Below, in pieces: positions 25,490 through 33,811 of a stretch of DNA of 64,000 nucleotides (position 1 is the first letter of the stretch; each line of letters begins with the position of its first letter). The stretch is from Cytophagales bacterium (GTDB lineage Bacteria > Bacteroidota > Bacteroidia > Cytophagales > Cyclobacteriaceae). Where the stretch lies: assembly GCA_033344775.1 (NCBI GenBank), contig JAWPMT010000005.1, positions 124,001 to 188,000 of the forward strand. The letters are read 5' to 3'. A model generated the notes under the pieces. It had not been told where the DNA came from and searched no databases. It saw only the letters and a program-made list of their open reading frames with translations. A program made the translations under genes and the position numbers.

Positions 25490-26629
25490 ATGACTGAACA
25501 ATTGATCAAGTTGCCTACCGAGGATGAGGGCTTTATTGCACTCTGGAAAGTCTCTTCTGAACAAAGTAGCGATGAAAGAAATGTCTTATTGACCCACGGT
25601 ACCTTTTCAAATAAAAAAGTACTGAATGGCATTTCCCAGTATTTGACAGAATATGGGTTTACTTGCTGGATCCTTGAATGGAGAAATCACGGCCACAGTT
25701 CACAAGCTTCGGGATTCGATTTCGAGACCATTGGAAAAGTTGACCTTAAAATCGCTCTTGAATATCTAATCAATCAACAGAAGGTCCATAAAATTGACTG
25801 CATCACGCATAGTGGAGGTGGAATATGTTTGACCATCACGTTGATCCATTACCCTGAATTTCAATCCAAAATCGTTAGTATCTGCTTCTTTGCGTGTCAG
25901 GCCTTTGGTGCATCAACTTCTCTATTCCGACACTATCAAATACTACTGGGGAAATATGCGAGCAAGCTTGTCGGCTTCTCTCCTGCAAAAATGATCGGGG
26001 GTGTCGAAAATGAACCTTACTCACTGATGAAACAATGGTTTGATTGGAATTTGATTCAAAAATTCAAAGGAAACAATGGACACGATTTTTTGAAAGCAAT
26101 GAAATACATCAAAGTTCCTGCCCTGTCTATCTATGGGGAGGGAGATAAATTCATTGCACCGGCAGAGGGTTGTGAAAGATTTCTTGCAGGGTTTATCAAT
26201 AGAAAAAATCAGACTTTATCCTGCGGTAAATCCAGTGGCTATGCAGAAAACTATTCGCACAGCCGCATCATCCAATCGCAAAATGCCAAAAAAGAAATCT
26301 ATCCCAAGGTATTGGATTGGATCAATCAGGAACACCGTATGCTAACCCCTACAATGATCGCTGACTATAAGGAACTTAGGGGGCTAAAACATGCATACCA
26401 GGAAGGTGGGGATCTGGAAGACATCCTTAACCGACTGATCAGTATTGCCAAACGATCTTTCACCGACAATTCCGCATACACAGACTCCCTTATGGACCTG
26501 AAAGACAAAGTGAACTTACTGGCCAAAACTTATCGTGAAGGAAAGATCGAAACCCAGGCTTATGGGCCAAAATGGGATGAGATTGTCCGAGATACGCTTA
26601 TGGTCATCGATCAAATGGAAAGGGATTAA
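25490..26629 (+). CDS. Alpha/beta hydrolase
   Basis: This protein of about 379 residues has an N-terminal alpha/beta-hydrolase domain. The oxyanion region is LLTHGTFSNKKVL and the nucleophile is Ser in CITHSGGGICL. D in YGEGDKF is the likely acid, and an H near ENYSHSRI completes the triad. A C-terminal helical tail of about 110 residues (from 270) has no clear family. ATG 25490 (MTEQLIKLP) is preferred to an in-frame TTG at 25478. No signal peptide is present. It follows the metal operon after 218 bases with no visible link. The substrate is unknown. Confidence 0.8.
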   Translation: MTEQLIKLPTEDEGFIALWKVSSEQSSDERNVLLTHGTFSNKKVLNGISQYLTEYGFTCWILEWRNHGHSSQASGFDFETIGKVDLKIALEYLINQQKVHKIDCITHSGGGICLTITLIHYPEFQSKIVSICFFACQAFGASTSLFRHYQILLGKYASKLVGFSPAKMIGGVENEPYSLMKQWFDWNLIQKFKGNNGHDFLKAMKYIKVPALSIYGEGDKFIAPAEGCERFLAGFINRKNQTLSCGKSSGYAENYSHSRIIQSQNAKKEIYPKVLDWINQEHRMLTPTMIADYKELRGLKHAYQEGGDLEDILNRLISIAKRSFTDNSAYTDSLMDLKDKVNLLAKTYREGKIETQAYGPKWDEIVRDTLMVIDQMERD

Positions 26630-26634
26630 ATAAC

Positions 26635-26798
26635 ATGGCTCCAGAACAAATTGAGAAATTATAGGTTGGCAATCCTCAGGTTTTTTCATCAAAGCAAAAG
26701 CACTGGAAAGAGGACCGACGGAAAATGATTACATGATTCCAATTCCTGAAAACGAAATAGAAACGGCTAAGGAATTGATGCAGAAATATGAACAGTAA
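26635..26798 (+). pseudogene. Degraded coding remnant, frameshifted
   Basis: A short start (MAPEQIEKL, then stop) is followed in another frame by a 39-residue coding-like stretch (GFFIKAKALERGPTEND, then YMIPIPENEIETAKELMQ) ending at TAA 26798. The two read as one C-terminal fragment broken by a frameshift. The PIP.NEI ending vaguely recalls SusD-like C-termini, but this is weak. It is probably the tail of a lost gene. Confidence 0.35.
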
Positions 26799-26861
26799 TT
26801 AGGCAATTTATAAGTCATAGACCATTCAATTCATGTGAATCCTTACGACTAACTTTATCCC

Positions 26862-27662
26862 ATGTTCAATGGACTTGCTAACACGGATTTCACAGAACCT
26901 GCTTACTTCTTACTTCTCACAAGTATCTTCTTTGGGGCGGTATTTTTCCGGTACCTTTTTGTATCAGGTGTATTCCATTACGTGTTTTATGTCTTGCTCA
27001 GAAAGCAATACCAACATCGCATCTTAAACGGCGACCCGAAAAACAAAAGTCAAATCAAAAAGGAAATCTATTGGTCTGCGATCACTTCACTGATTTTCGG
27101 GGTGTCCGGAACCCTCATGATCATATTATGGCAAAAAGATTATACCGGAATTTACCTGGATCTTGATCGATATTCCTTTTGGTATTTACCCGTAAGCCTG
27201 TTCATCGTGTTATTCTTGCATGAGACGTATTATTACTGGTTGCACCGATGGATGCATCTCCCCAAAGTTTATCACCTCATGCACAAAGTCCATCATGATA
27301 GCATTCATACCAATTCCCTGACTTCTTTCTCATTTCATCCAATAGAATCAGTTGCACAAGCAATCATCATCCCGCTTATCGTGTTCTTTGTGCCAATCCA
27401 TATTTATGTATTGCTCGTGGTGCTGGTGATCATGACTTTTAGTGGCACGTTGAATCATGCCGGGGTAGAGCTCTTCCCGGAAGGCTTTCATCAGCATTGG
27501 CTGGGCAAATGGCTGATTGGTGCCAGTCATCACGACCAGCATCATAAGAAATTCAGGTTCAATTACGGCCTATATTTCACTTTCTGGGACAAGTGGATGG
27601 GTACCGAAGCTGACGATTATGAGGTGAAGTTTGATCGCCCTGTTAGCGACTCAAAGTCCTAA
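26862..27662 (+). CDS. Sterol desaturase / fatty acid hydroxylase family protein
   Basis: This 266-residue membrane di-iron enzyme has about five helices and the histidine clusters H120-ETYYYWLH-RWMH (120-132), HKVHH (141-145) and HHDQHH (223-228). Family members hydroxylate or desaturate lipids such as sterols, carotenoids or fatty acids; the substrate here is unknown. The last residues (RPVSDSKS) are encoded by a REP-like hairpin that contains the stop codon. The natural C-terminus may therefore have been replaced by insertion of that repeat. Confidence 0.9.
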   Translation: MFNGLANTDFTEPAYFLLLTSIFFGAVFFRYLFVSGVFHYVFYVLLRKQYQHRILNGDPKNKSQIKKEIYWSAITSLIFGVSGTLMIILWQKDYTGIYLDLDRYSFWYLPVSLFIVLFLHETYYYWLHRWMHLPKVYHLMHKVHHDSIHTNSLTSFSFHPIESVAQAIIIPLIVFFVPIHIYVLLVVLVIMTFSGTLNHAGVELFPEGFHQHWLGKWLIGASHHDQHHKKFRFNYGLYFTFWDKWMGTEADDYEVKFDRPVSDSKS

Positions 27663-27667
27663 CAGGG
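27638..27667. repeat. REP-like hairpin downstream of the RAYT pseudogene
   Basis: CCCTGTTAG (27638-27646) pairs with CTAACAGGG (27659-27667) around a 12-base loop. The same stem occurs at 28385-28415 on the other side of the RAYT gene. The element holds the stop codon of the sterol-desaturase gene (27660-27662). Confidence 0.75.
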
Positions 27668-27716
27668 TTTAATCGCACCTTCTCATGATTGAATCATTAG
27701 ACTTCCCCCATTAATT

Positions 27717-28340
27717 CTATTCCTCCAAAATCAAATGATCGATCCTACTAGAGTCCTGTAAGTCAAGATTAAACTTTTCATAACTGTCACGACCGCCAAA
27801 CCATTCCAGGACTGATTCCCGTTTCAGTTTGTTAGGTCGGTCACTCAAAATACTTATGAAAGATGAATACGGCCATTGCCTAAAATCCTCTATCAATACA
27901 TGTTGTTGTGGATTTGCATGGATATAAAATATAAGTCTCGAAAAATAACCTTCTTCTAAAACAGAGATACGGCGAAAGGGAAGTTCAAATAGTTTTCCTT
28001 TTCGGTTGAATTGTCTATTGAATGCTTGTGTATAGCCACTGAAGAAATGAGAAAACTGAAGACTTATCACCGTCGAGAGACTTTGGTTTGACTTTGTCTT
28101 GTGTTATTTCAAGGATAAGCTATTAATAATTTCATCTTCATCCTTGGTTTGAATGAGGAAATGAAAATGATTACATAATAGGCAATAAGCGTAAGTATTG
28201 GCTATCGGACTGATATAGTCACTATACTTCTGAAGGAAGTATTGAAAATTACCAACACTTTCAAAAATGCTCATTCCATTAACTCCTCGGTTATAGATAT
28301 GATAGAAAGTGGATGTAGTTCGTTGTTCTGTGTTTTCCAT
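27717..28340 (-). pseudogene. REP-associated tyrosine transposase (RAYT, Y1/HUH), interrupted by one in-frame stop
   Basis: One frame from ATG 28340 to 27717 encodes a complete RAYT of about 207 residues apart from a TAA at 28104-28106 (codon 79). Before the stop are FYHIYNRGVNGMSIF and the HUH pair in CNHFHFLIQ. After it, still in the same frame, come FSGYTQAFNRQFNRKGKLFE and the catalytic tyrosine region FYIHANPQQH. No frameshift is needed, so this is a nonsense mutation, readthrough, or a sequencing error. RAYTs mobilise REP hairpins, and matching hairpins flank this copy. An active product would need readthrough. Confidence 0.85.
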
Positions 28341-28350
28341 AAAGATGAAA

Positions 28351-28415
28351 TAACCCCTGTTAGGGTCACGAATGGTGGAATAACCCCTGTTAGGGCCTTA
28401 AAGCCTCTAACAGGG
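28351..28415. repeat. REP-like repeats upstream of the RAYT gene
   Basis: TAACCCCTGTTAGGG occurs twice, at 28351-28365 and 28381-28395. The second copy forms a hairpin with CTAACAGGG (28407-28415), extended inside by GGC/GCC around CTTAAA. It lies just after the S9 peptidase stop (28428) and may also end that transcript. Confidence 0.75.
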
Positions 28416-28427
28416 TTGTTATTTTTC

Positions 28428-30878
28428 TTACCTGTCCACCTTATCGACGGTAGTTTCCAGACTAGGTCGGTTCTTTACGTGTTCTTCCAGCCATCGATCC
28501 TGCTCCCACAATACATGCATAATGCTCTCCTTGGCACGGTAACCGTGGCTTTCTTTTGGCAACATGACCAGCCGGGCCGGGCCGCCTAAGCCTTTCAATG
28601 CGTTGAAATATCGCTCACTTTGCATGGGATAAGTTCCTGAATTATTGTCTGCTTCTCCGTGGATCAGTAACAAAGGTGTCTTCATTTTGTCCGCATGCAT
28701 GAAAGGTGACATGGTGTAATAAACTTCTGGTGCTTCCCAATAGCTCCTTTCTTCACGCTGGAATCCAAAAGGAGTCAATGTGCGGTTGTAGGCACCACTT
28801 CTCGCAATACCGGCCGCAAAAAGGTTGGAGTGACTGAGCAAGTTCGCTACCATGAAGGCACCATAAGAGTGCCCTCCAACGCCTACCCTGTTGCGATCAA
28901 TGTACCCTAGAGCATCCACGGCATCAATCCCAGCCTTGGCATTAGCCACCAATTGCTTTCTGAACGAGTCATTGGGTTGCTCCTCGCCTTCTCCTATTAT
29001 TGGGAATGCTGCATCATCCAGGACTACATAACCTCTGGTAACCCAATAGACAGGCGAGCCATAGTAAGGATATACAAACTCGTTGGGATTGGTCGTATTT
29101 TGTCCTGCACTGGCTTTGTCCTTGTATTCAACCGGATAAGCCCACATGATCATTGGCATTTTCTCCTTTTTCGTTTTGTCATATCCCAGCGGCAAGTAGA
29201 GTGTACCCGTAAGCTCAACACCATCATCTCGTTTATAAGAAATGACTTCCTTTTCTACATCCATCATCGCTTTGAATGGGTTTTCAAATCGCGTGATTGG
29301 CTTAAGGTCAGTCTTCTTTTTGATGTTCCGAACATAATAATTAGGATACTCAGTGGGTGATTCCAGCCGCACCAGTATTTCTCCTTTATTCATATCCATG
29401 GCATAAACCAGGTCTTCCACTTTATCCGTGTACTCAGACTGATATAACCGAGAGGTTTTACCACTTTCAAGGTTGATTTGATCTACAAATGGGAACTGGC
29501 CGTCCGCGGTGAATCCATCTCCCATCAAGTAGGCATTACCTTTATCAACCGCCAAAACCGATTGATTGAATTTATTTCTTTTTGTGACGAAGTTTCCAGG
29601 ATCACTGTATCGATCCTGATAGTTACGATCAGAAATGATCTTTGGCGCTTCAGAGGCATCAGAAGGATTGAAAACATAGGTCCTCGTATTTCGATTGTCG
29701 AACCAATAGTCGTAACCAATCGCAACATTGTCATTACCCCATATGACACCTGAGAACCTGTTCTTCATTTTAATCAACGATCTGGGTTCCCCGGTAAAAG
29801 GTGCGGGCAATTCAAATGCCTCATCATGAAATTCTACCTCTGCTGCTGGATCTCCCCCATCTATGGCTTGGGCCCAAATCACGGTTGCGGCTTTATCTCC
29901 TCTCCAGCTGAAGCCCCTGGGCTTATCTGTGGTTGACATGAATCCTTTAGGACGTACTTCGTCTACGGGCATATCCAACAACTGCTTGACCTGATTGCCT
30001 CCTTTGTCGTAAATGACTGTTTCCGAAGCGAATCTGTAATAAGGCACTAGATAAGAAAAAGGGCGCTTGACTTTCGTCATCAAAACATAATTACCATCAG
30101 GCGAATAGCTCATGCCTCGATACATCCCCGTTTCCATCCAACGAGAAGTGGCGCCATCAACCGTCACTTTGAAGATCTCAGAACGTGCTAATTGCTCAAA
30201 ATTTTGCTCATCTGCAGGGTTTTTCAATAAGTCCTGATAAGTCCTGTTCTGGGCCTTAGCTCCTGAACTCACAGTTACAGTTGGCCCTGAAGGCACAGCT
30301 GTGAGCACATTGATTAGTGGTACCCGATCTGTAGGAAGCATTTTGACCAACATACTTTTACTATCTGCGGCCCAAGCCATTGGCCTTCCAAGGTTGGCAT
30401 TGGCTCCTGCTTCTGTTAGTTTTCTCGCCGTGCCCTTAGCTACCTCCAACATCCAGATCTCCACGCCTGAGCTTGTGGTATGTGTAAAAGCCATGAGGTT
30501 TTGATCTGGAGACCAACTGAAATTGGCTAATCGAGGGTTTTCAGGAAGTCCGCTGACTTGATTGGCATTTTCTGCAAATGCCTTTTTCACTTTCAGGTTG
30601 TTGAAGAATGTGGTTCTGCTCCCGATATTGGTAACCGGATTGATGCGTAACCCTCCCAAACGAAGTTCTTCTTCTGATAATTCCGCGATGGTCTTGTAGG
30701 CGTTGCGATATAATAACACAACATTTTCACCCTTGCTATCAATTCTAACACTGGGTGCCAAGGGCGCATCTACCAGGTCTTTGATCTCTTTGGGCGGTTC
30801 CTGATAGTTCAGACCGCCTTGTGCTGCTACTCCAAAAACAATGGAGAGACAAAAAAAGTAGGATAAGATCTTCTTCAT
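28428..30878 (-). CDS. Exported S9 family prolyl oligopeptidase-type peptidase
   Basis: This 816-residue protein has a signal peptide (through FGVAAQ), an N-terminal beta-propeller-like region (about 60-540) and a C-terminal alpha/beta-hydrolase domain. The triad is Ser671 in GGHSYGAF, Asp744 in HGEADNNS and His778 in ESHGY. This fits the S9C/S9D group of periplasmic acylaminoacyl- or glutamyl-peptidases of Bacteroidota. It likely degrades peptides outside the cytoplasm. Transcription probably ends within the REP hairpins at 28351-28415. It stands alone. Confidence 0.92.
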   Translation of the reverse strand: MKKILSYFFCLSIVFGVAAQGGLNYQEPPKEIKDLVDAPLAPSVRIDSKGENVVLLYRNAYKTIAELSEEELRLGGLRINPVTNIGSRTTFFNNLKVKKAFAENANQVSGLPENPRLANFSWSPDQNLMAFTHTTSSGVEIWMLEVAKGTARKLTEAGANANLGRPMAWAADSKSMLVKMLPTDRVPLINVLTAVPSGPTVTVSSGAKAQNRTYQDLLKNPADEQNFEQLARSEIFKVTVDGATSRWMETGMYRGMSYSPDGNYVLMTKVKRPFSYLVPYYRFASETVIYDKGGNQVKQLLDMPVDEVRPKGFMSTTDKPRGFSWRGDKAATVIWAQAIDGGDPAAEVEFHDEAFELPAPFTGEPRSLIKMKNRFSGVIWGNDNVAIGYDYWFDNRNTRTYVFNPSDASEAPKIISDRNYQDRYSDPGNFVTKRNKFNQSVLAVDKGNAYLMGDGFTADGQFPFVDQINLESGKTSRLYQSEYTDKVEDLVYAMDMNKGEILVRLESPTEYPNYYVRNIKKKTDLKPITRFENPFKAMMDVEKEVISYKRDDGVELTGTLYLPLGYDKTKKEKMPMIMWAYPVEYKDKASAGQNTTNPNEFVYPYYGSPVYWVTRGYVVLDDAAFPIIGEGEEQPNDSFRKQLVANAKAGIDAVDALGYIDRNRVGVGGHSYGAFMVANLLSHSNLFAAGIARSGAYNRTLTPFGFQREERSYWEAPEVYYTMSPFMHADKMKTPLLLIHGEADNNSGTYPMQSERYFNALKGLGGPARLVMLPKESHGYRAKESIMHVLWEQDRWLEEHVKNRPSLETTVDKVDR

Positions 30879-31045
30879 GTTCTGATTCTCTTTAGGTTTT
30901 CACTACAATAAATTTAAGGTAAAGACCTACTTACAGCATGTACCGCTCATGTAAGTCTGAATATTTCGATGAATGAAATCAATAATGATAAGTATGAGAA
31001 GCTGATAAATCGCGAAATTGTCAATCCTGGTTTATTCCTCTACCT

Positions 31046-31513
31046 ATGAAAAAAATATTTGCATTATGTATCAGCATGTTCGCTGCAGCAGTGATTGTCA
31101 CCGGCCAAAATCCTGATTATCAACAAAATAAGGCAGAGAAAATTGCCGATGGTTCCGTATTTACTAAAATCATCAAAAGAGAGCTTCCTGCAGATATTGT
31201 CTATGAAGATGACGAAATCATTGCATTCGTTCCTTTGCGGTTACAAGCGCCCGTCCATTTGTTGATCGTTCCTAAAAAAGAGATATACACCATCAATGAT
31301 GCATCGGATGAAGATGCATTGATGCTTGGCAGAATGTTTCTGGTTGCCAAGAAGCTGGCAAAAGAAAAAGGTATTGCCGAAACAGGTTACCGGCTTTCTA
31401 TGAACATCAATGAACATGCCGGCCAATCGGTCTTTCACCTGCACATGCATTTGTTAGGAGGTAAAACTTTAGGTCCAATGGTCACACAGGATTATGTGGC
31501 TCCTGATAGGTAA
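31046..31513 (+). CDS. HIT family protein with a signal peptide
   Basis: This 155-residue protein has a histidine-triad (HINT-type) domain: FTKIIKRELPADIVYEDDEI, INEHAGQSVFHLHMHLLGG with the triad H131-x-H133-x-H135. HIT proteins hydrolyse nucleoside phosphoramidates or dinucleotides, normally in the cytoplasm. Here the domain is preceded by MKKIFALCISMFAAAVIVTG, a clear signal peptide, so the enzyme should be periplasmic or secreted. It is divergent from the S9 peptidase gene. The substrate is unknown. Confidence 0.9.
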   Translation: MKKIFALCISMFAAAVIVTGQNPDYQQNKAEKIADGSVFTKIIKRELPADIVYEDDEIIAFVPLRLQAPVHLLIVPKKEIYTINDASDEDALMLGRMFLVAKKLAKEKGIAETGYRLSMNINEHAGQSVFHLHMHLLGGKTLGPMVTQDYVAPDR

Positions 31514-31592
31514 ACCTGTGTAGTAATTGAAGGTGATCGCTTAGATTCTAATTATATTTATCTGTATTGATCTACTTAATATTTCAGTAAAT

Positions 31593-32213
31593 ATGTCAGA
31601 AGCACGTGACGGAAAAGAAATGCTGGACCTACCCGTTATCACCAAGGCGCTATTCACAATCATAGGCATCATCTTAATTGGAATAGGTTTTGTAATCATT
31701 GTATTACACCTAAATGAAATGGATAAATATCCTTCTCCAGACGAAATGGAAGTGTCCTTTCTCATAGGGATAGGATTGATCACTCTGTTTGCCGCCTATT
31801 TCCCATGGTTAAAATTGAAGATTGGTGATTTCGAGGTTGAAAGAGCCGTTGAGGATCAAGCAAGAGATTATCAAACAGAAATAAAAAGACTTAGGGAATT
31901 CATCTTAAAACAGGAAAAGGAAGTCAATGCACAGGAAGCTATATCAGTAGACATTAAGCAATCTTTCGCCAAACAAAAGGAGGAATTTGGTCAAGATGCT
32001 AAGGATAAAGAAATCATTTATGAATTACTAAAGAGGTATCCCAACGATGGGTTCAACATTACAAGAATTAAAAATTTCGAAACCGGGTTTAACACACGTC
32101 AAGATATCTCTTCTTCAAAGATTCGGGTACTAGCCAATGAACTGGTGGATGTCGGAAAAGCAAGAACTCGAATCAGCAAGACGGGCAATATCTTATATCA
32201 AGCCATGAAGTAA
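31593..32213 (+). CDS. Membrane protein with coiled coil and C-terminal winged-helix-like domain, function unknown
   Basis: This 206-residue protein has two N-terminal membrane helices (about 18-42 and 54-72) and a charged coiled coil (about 80-135, RDYQTEIKRLREFILKQEK). Its small C-terminal domain (about 140-206) resembles a winged helix (IIYELLKRYPNDGFN, SKIRVLANELVDVGKARTRI). I do not recognise the family. The layout suggests a membrane-tethered regulator or scaffold. It follows the HIT gene by 80 bases. Confidence 0.7.
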   Translation: MSEARDGKEMLDLPVITKALFTIIGIILIGIGFVIIVLHLNEMDKYPSPDEMEVSFLIGIGLITLFAAYFPWLKLKIGDFEVERAVEDQARDYQTEIKRLREFILKQEKEVNAQEAISVDIKQSFAKQKEEFGQDAKDKEIIYELLKRYPNDGFNITRIKNFETGFNTRQDISSSKIRVLANELVDVGKARTRISKTGNILYQAMK

Positions 32214-32243
32214 TTCTACAGTGGGAATGTATATCGATAGTTC

Positions 32244-33419
32244 TTAATCTTTCCCCAACAACAAAAAATCCTGCGAACCTCGATTACTAAGGAACAGGTC
32301 TTTGATGCCGTCTCCGTTGAGGTCAACAAAGTCGATATCGAATCCACGGCCAGTAATGCTTGCAGGTAGCATACTTTCCGTTACTGAAAATTTTCCCTTA
32401 CCATCATTTAAGTATACGCTGAAAGGTGTCATACCATCGAATCGAGGACCGTTTGTATTTCCGGTCATGATATCGGCATCTCCATCATTGTCAATGTCCA
32501 GAAATGCTACACCAAAGCAACGATTCTCATCATTAGGAAGGTGAGTCTCAGTAATATCAGAAAAGACACCTTTCCCATCATTGAGCAGCAACCGGTTCTG
32601 CCGGACCGCCCCTTCTACAAAAGCTTGAACGTTCCCATACAGGATATCCAGGTCACCATCACCATCAATGTCCGCGACATCTACTTCTCTGGTTTCTTCC
32701 GGTGTGTCACGATAAGGCAATCTTTTTGAAGACTGATCTTCGAAAAAGCCTTTTCCATCATTGATCATCAATCGATTAGCATCTTCATTTCCAATCAAAA
32801 GGTCCTGATCTCCATCCTGATCAACATCAGCCAAGGTCAAATCCTGGGTCACATCAATGAACAGCCCCAGCCGTGATTGGGTCTCGTCTTTGAAATTGCC
32901 TTTGCCATCATTGATCAGTAGGTTGTTTTGTCCATTGTTCCCGATCAGAATATCCGGAGCACCATCGCCATTGATGTCGAAGACCACTACTGAATTGGAA
33001 GTACCAGTCACCGGAATCCGGTCTCCTGCATCGGCAAAGGTCCCATCGCCATTGTTCAAATACAGCTCATTAGTTTGATCGTCTTCACTTACCACCACGA
33101 TATCAGGGTCACCATCCCCATCAAAATCCGCAATTCCAATGTCTTCACTGTCATGATTGACTTGTGGTATTCGCGTACTCCCGTTGGTAAACTTTCCTGT
33201 TCCGTCATTGATGAGCAAGATATTCGGCCGATGTTCATTGGCAATAAGAATGTCCAGGTCACCATCCTGATCCAGGTCTGCAATGCCAGCATCCATTGAC
33301 AATCGTTGCAGGTCCTGATAAGGCAAATGTGTTTTTGTTACATCTCGATAACTGACATTCTGTGCAAATCCAGTTTGCAGGATCAACATCAGCAGGCACA
33401 ACAAGGGAAATCTTCTCAT
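32244..33419 (-). CDS. Exported FG-GAP/VCBS repeat protein
   Basis: This 391-residue protein has a signal peptide (MRRFPLLCLLMLILQTGFAQ) and about seven FG-GAP repeats. Each repeat has a calcium-loop type DxDxDGDxD element (for example DLDQDGDLDILIANE, DFDGDGDPDIVVVSE, DINGDGAPDILIGNN). They should form a seven-bladed propeller. Such proteins are extracellular or surface-bound, and the ligand is unknown. No type IX secretion tail was recognised. It is convergent with the membrane protein gene at 31593. Confidence 0.88.
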   Translation of the reverse strand: MRRFPLLCLLMLILQTGFAQNVSYRDVTKTHLPYQDLQRLSMDAGIADLDQDGDLDILIANEHRPNILLINDGTGKFTNGSTRIPQVNHDSEDIGIADFDGDGDPDIVVVSEDDQTNELYLNNGDGTFADAGDRIPVTGTSNSVVVFDINGDGAPDILIGNNGQNNLLINDGKGNFKDETQSRLGLFIDVTQDLTLADVDQDGDQDLLIGNEDANRLMINDGKGFFEDQSSKRLPYRDTPEETREVDVADIDGDGDLDILYGNVQAFVEGAVRQNRLLLNDGKGVFSDITETHLPNDENRCFGVAFLDIDNDGDADIMTGNTNGPRFDGMTPFSVYLNDGKGKFSVTESMLPASITGRGFDIDFVDLNGDGIKDLFLSNRGSQDFLLLGKD

Positions 33420-33584
33420 TTCTATTAAGGCTCAATTTGTGACGAATCTAAATGATGGCCAACCTTACTCAACAGCGCTATTATGTGTATGGTCGAATCG
33501 CTGCATCAATTATGACTGTCAAATGACAAATCCAGGTAAAGTCCATTTAAAATAAGCTACTAACCGGAGAACAATTTTAAAACA

Positions 33585-33748
33585 CGTCATTCTCGAAAAA
33601 TGGCCTCAAAATTTCTCTAAAAAGGGCATTTTGTCCCGGCCGGGAGCGGCGGGAATCTCATCAGCGCGTTAAAGAGATTCCCCGGACTGGGCGTCTGGCA
33701 ATTTCTGACCTTCTAGGAATATTTGGCCAGAAAATTCTGGAATGATCG
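33585..33748. repeat. Composite intergenic repeat, copy 2 of the CCCGGCC / CCCCGGACTnGGCGTC family
   Basis: CCCGGCC (33635-33641) and CCCCGGACTGGGCGTC (33680-33695) bracket a perfect 9-bp stem (GGGAATCTC 33651-33659 with GAGATTCCC 33674-33682). Outer ends are also inverted (TCATTC at 33587-33592 against GAATGA at 33740-33745). The rest of the 392-base gap 33420-33811 has no ORF. Confidence 0.6.
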
Positions 33749-33811
33749 ATCCACGCAGGACGGGTCACGCAGACGCGTTGAAAGGCGTGTTTTAATATCG
33801 AGTTAAGATTA

